Source: Pseudomonas sp. 102515 (GTDB taxonomy: Bacteria > Pseudomonadota > Gammaproteobacteria > Pseudomonadales > Pseudomonadaceae). From it: a stretch of DNA of 64,000 nucleotides. The notes beneath the pieces are model-generated. The model was given only the letters and a program-made list of their open reading frames with translations. It had not been told where the DNA came from and made no database searches. The DNA lies in contig NZ_JAVHTY010000003.1 in the NCBI RefSeq assembly GCF_031085165.1, positions 1-64,000 of the forward strand, written 5' to 3'. Every line of letters begins with the position of its first letter. Position 1 is the stretch's first letter. Made by a program: the position numbers and the translations under genes. Shown one piece after another: positions 61,928-64,000 of the stretch.

Positions 61928-62557
61928 ATGTGGCTGTTCATCACCAACTTCGGCGATTCTTCGGTGATGCTTCCCTGCGCCGTGCTGATCGCGCTCTGGC
62001 TGCTGGCTGGTCTGTCCGCGCGGGCGGCGCTGCTCTGGTTGCTGCTGTTCGGTGCCGCCGGGCTCAGCGTCGCCCTGTCGAAGATCGCCTTCTTCGGCTG
62101 GGGCCTGGGCATTCCCCGCCTGGACTTCACCGGATTCAGCGGCCATTCCATGCTGGTGGGCAGCGTGCTGCCGGTCCTCGGCTGGCTGCTGGCCAGCCGG
62201 GCGCGGTCGTCGCTGCAGCTGACCGCAGCCGCCCTCGGCGCGCTGTGCGCCCTGCTCATCGCCATCTCGCGGGTGGTGCTGGGCTATCACTCGATCTCGG
62301 AAGTGGTGACCGGCCTGCCCATCGGCTACGCCGCCAGCGGCAGCCTGCTGTGGCTGCTGCGTGGCCAGGAGGTCAACCTCAAACCGCGCCAGGCCGCCCT
62401 GGGCGCCAGCCTGCTGCTGTTGCCCCTGTTGTTGCTGCATGGCACCAACGCCCCGACGCAACGGGTGCTGGAACGTCTGGCGGTGAAATTCGCCGACGAG
62501 CAGAATCCCTGGACCCGCGCCCATCAGCGTGCCGGGGTGGCACCGCTGCAGAATTGA
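61928..62557 (+). CDS. PAP2-family membrane phosphatase
   Basis: A 209-residue membrane protein with about six helices. PAP2-type motifs GFSGHSMLVG and SRVVLGYHSISEVVTGLPIGY are seen; the first PAP2 motif (KxxxxxxRP) is only partly matched. Start ATG 61928 with AGGAG 12 bases upstream. It probably dephosphorylates a lipid or sugar phosphate; the substrate is unknown. Confidence 0.8.
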   Translation: MWLFITNFGDSSVMLPCAVLIALWLLAGLSARAALLWLLLFGAAGLSVALSKIAFFGWGLGIPRLDFTGFSGHSMLVGSVLPVLGWLLASRARSSLQLTAAALGALCALLIAISRVVLGYHSISEVVTGLPIGYAASGSLLWLLRGQEVNLKPRQAALGASLLLLPLLLLHGTNAPTQRVLERLAVKFADEQNPWTRAHQRAGVAPLQN

Positions 62558-62632
62558 GGGACTCAGCCTCGGCGCGTGCAATAGACGGCACCGCGGCTGG
62601 CGAATACCCAGAGGGCTCCTAGACTGGCAGAA

Positions 62633-62663
62633 GCCCCGACGTTCCCGGGGTGAACGCCGGGGC
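62633..62663 (+). terminator. Hairpin after the PAP2 gene
   Basis: GCCCCGACGTTC..GAACGCCGGGGC stem-loop (62633-62663), followed by CTTTCG, so a weak T-run. Possible terminator. Confidence 0.6.
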
Positions 62664-62707
62664 CTTTCGCCCCTCCTATCTAAGTCAGCCCTTGCCGAGT
62701 CGTCCGC

Positions 62708-63757
62708 ATGCGCTACTGCCTCCCCCTTGTCTGCAGCCTGGTGCTCACCGGGCTGCCCGTGTCACCCGTGGCGGCTGCCGAGTCCCTGCGACTCTATACC
62801 TGGGAAGGCTACTTCAGTGACACCCTGCTGCAGCGCTGGGCCAAGGCCCACCCCTCCGTGCAGGAAATCCATTTCGACAGCAGTGACGTGCGCGACGCGA
62901 CCCTGGCGCGCGGCGATGTCGATCTCGACCTGGTGGTGATCAACGAGGTCAGTGCCACCCGCCTTGGCCAGGACGGCCTGCTGACACGCATCGACCCCCA
63001 GCGCCTGCCCCATCTGAGCGAGCTCGACCCGCACTGGCGCCAGAGTTGCGGCGACTATGCCGTGCCCTACGTCTGGGGCACCCTGGGCCTGCTCTATCGC
63101 AGCGACCGCCTGGCCCAGGCGCCCTCGTCCTGGCAGCCGCTGCTGCAGCCGGAGCCAGCCTTGCACGGTCATATCGCCATGCTCGAAGACCATGACGATC
63201 TGCTGGTCGCCCCCCTGATCACCCTGGGCGCGGCCATCAACAGCGACGATCCCGAGGTGCTCCGGCGCAGCTTCGCCCTGCTCAGGGCCCAGGCCCCGGC
63301 GGTGCTGACCTATCAGTACGTGGTCAGCGCGCTGCGCAATCCGGCCTACAGCGATCGCATCGAGCTGGCCCTGGGCTACAGTGGCGACCAGCACCTGCTC
63401 AATGCCGCGACGCCCGGGCAGCCCTGGCGCTTCGTCACGCCCCGCGAAGGCAGCCTGCTGTGGGTGGACTGCGTGGCCCTGCTCAGCAGCTCCCGGCACC
63501 AGGCGGCCGCCTGGCGTTTCATCGATTTCCTCAACGAGCCGCGCAATGCCGTGCTGGCGACCGAGGAACTGCACCTGGCGACCCCCAATGCTGGCGCCCT
63601 GCGCCTGCTGCCGGCAGACCTGCGCGAGGATCCCAGCCTGTTCCCCCCCGACGACGTGCTCGCCCGCAGCCAGGTCTTTCGTGAAGGCCCGCCCGACACC
63701 TTCCAAACCCGGCAACGCATCGGCAGCGCTCTGGTAGGTCGCCATGACGCTCAATAG
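62708..63757 (+). CDS. PotD-like periplasmic polyamine-binding protein
   Basis: A 349-residue periplasmic solute-binding protein with a signal peptide (cleavage near VAA/AES) and a PotD/PotF-type fold (SLRLYTWEGYFSDTLLQRW, PYVWGTLGLLYRSDRL, GYSGDQHLLNAA). It overlaps the next gene by 14 bases. That next gene begins with a membrane segment and lacks an ABC-transporter pattern. This NspS/MbaA-like order suggests a sensing role rather than uptake. Confidence 0.88.
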   Translation: MRYCLPLVCSLVLTGLPVSPVAAAESLRLYTWEGYFSDTLLQRWAKAHPSVQEIHFDSSDVRDATLARGDVDLDLVVINEVSATRLGQDGLLTRIDPQRLPHLSELDPHWRQSCGDYAVPYVWGTLGLLYRSDRLAQAPSSWQPLLQPEPALHGHIAMLEDHDDLLVAPLITLGAAINSDDPEVLRRSFALLRAQAPAVLTYQYVVSALRNPAYSDRIELALGYSGDQHLLNAATPGQPWRFVTPREGSLLWVDCVALLSSSRHQAAAWRFIDFLNEPRNAVLATEELHLATPNAGALRLLPADLREDPSLFPPDDVLARSQVFREGPPDTFQTRQRIGSALVGRHDAQ

Positions 63758-64000
63758 GCGCGCCCTGCTGCTGATCCTGCCGGTCGCCCTGCTCTGCAGC
63801 CTGACCCTGGTGGGGCTGGGCTACACGGTGCAGCGCGAGGCGGTGATCGGCCTCGAACGCTCACGGCTCAACCATGACCTGGCGGCGCTGGAAACCACCT
63901 ATCGTGAATACGATCACTTCAGCCGCAACCTGCTCTATGCCCTGTCCAACAGCGCCGCCCTGGGCAACTTCCTGCGGCAGACCGAGGTGCCCTATCGTAA
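63744..64000 (+). CDS. Membrane sensor protein, N-terminal fragment (runs off the window)
   Basis: The ATG at 63744 opens MTLNRRALLLILPVALLCSL.., a transmembrane helix (about 7-27). A periplasmic helical stretch (LERSRLNHDLAALETTYREY..) continues to the window edge (85 codons visible). It overlaps the PotD-like gene and is probably its signalling partner; GGDEF/EAL output domains, as in MbaA, are expected but not visible. Confidence 0.7.
   Translation, partial: MTLNRRALLLILPVALLCSLTLVGLGYTVQREAVIGLERSRLNHDLAALETTYREYDHFSRNLLYALSNSAALGNFLRQTEVPYR

Overview
The window is high-GC chromosomal DNA of a gammaproteobacterium, almost certainly a Pseudomonas. The basis is gene content and order recalled from family knowledge: a tyr-gly-thr tRNA/tuf operon; pckA-hslO-hslR; the rimABK operon; an OmpR/EnvZ pair of the AmgRS type; tex-thioesterase-gshA-argA-argE; an orphan GspE ATPase; and the epd-pgk-fba and metK-tkt neighbourhoods. 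A GH5 endoglucanase and a complete class Ib ribonucleotide reductase set are less usual for the genus and hint at an environmental or plant-associated lineage. The species cannot be fixed from sequence reading alone.

Layout. 1-545: start of tuf and three tRNA genes on the minus strand behind a strong sigma-70 promoter. 0.7-3.8 kb: pckA, hslO, hslR. 3.9-6.0 kb: rimA-rimB-rimK (c-di-GMP-linked ribosome modification). 6.1-9.4 kb: envZ-like and ompR-like genes, split by a divergent uppP-like gene and a long multi-stem palindrome. 9.5-14 kb: tex, a hotdog thioesterase, gshA. 14.03-14.91 kb: a non-coding nest of inverted repeats. 14.9-17.5 kb: argA, argE. 17.7-25.4 kb: CYTH-CHAD triphosphatase, orphan GspE ATPase, and a 1448-residue hybrid sensor kinase. 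25.5-29.2 kb: DUF2388 protein, orphan gcvH, GH5 endoglucanase, PQQ-type sugar dehydrogenase lipoprotein. 29.3-36.1 kb: QseBC/PmrAB-like system with a matching operator, GST, HD-GYP protein, acyltransferase, DHA2 exporter, cold-shock protein. 36.5-41.9 kb: HAD phosphatase, SAF-domain oxidoreductase, MurJ-like flippase, LexA-controlled yebG, nucleoside hydrolase. 41.9-45.9 kb: epd-pgk-two small lipoproteins-fba. 46.1-50.1 kb: nrdHIEF behind a paired NrdR operator. 50.3-53.6 kb: Ada/AraC-AlkA fusion with ogt, then a decayed vgrG. 53.6-59.2 kb: tkt, then pqiA-pqiA-pqiB-pqiC. 59.4-62.6 kb: ArsR-methyltransferase regulator behind a perfect 30-bp palindrome, metK, a PAP2 phosphatase. 62.7-64 kb: PotD-like binding protein overlapping a truncated membrane-sensor gene.

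Functional themes. Central carbon metabolism (pckA, fba, pgk, epd, tkt) lies alongside arginine, glutathione and SAM synthesis. Three separate loci concern cyclic-di-GMP or related sensing (rimA, the HD-GYP gene, the terminal PotD-like/membrane-protein pair). Three loci are DNA-damage or nucleotide-supply functions (yebG, alkA-ogt, nrdHIEF). Several intergenic spaces carry palindromic repeats of at least three sequence types, some nested. No CRISPR array, prophage or insertion-sequence transposase was seen.
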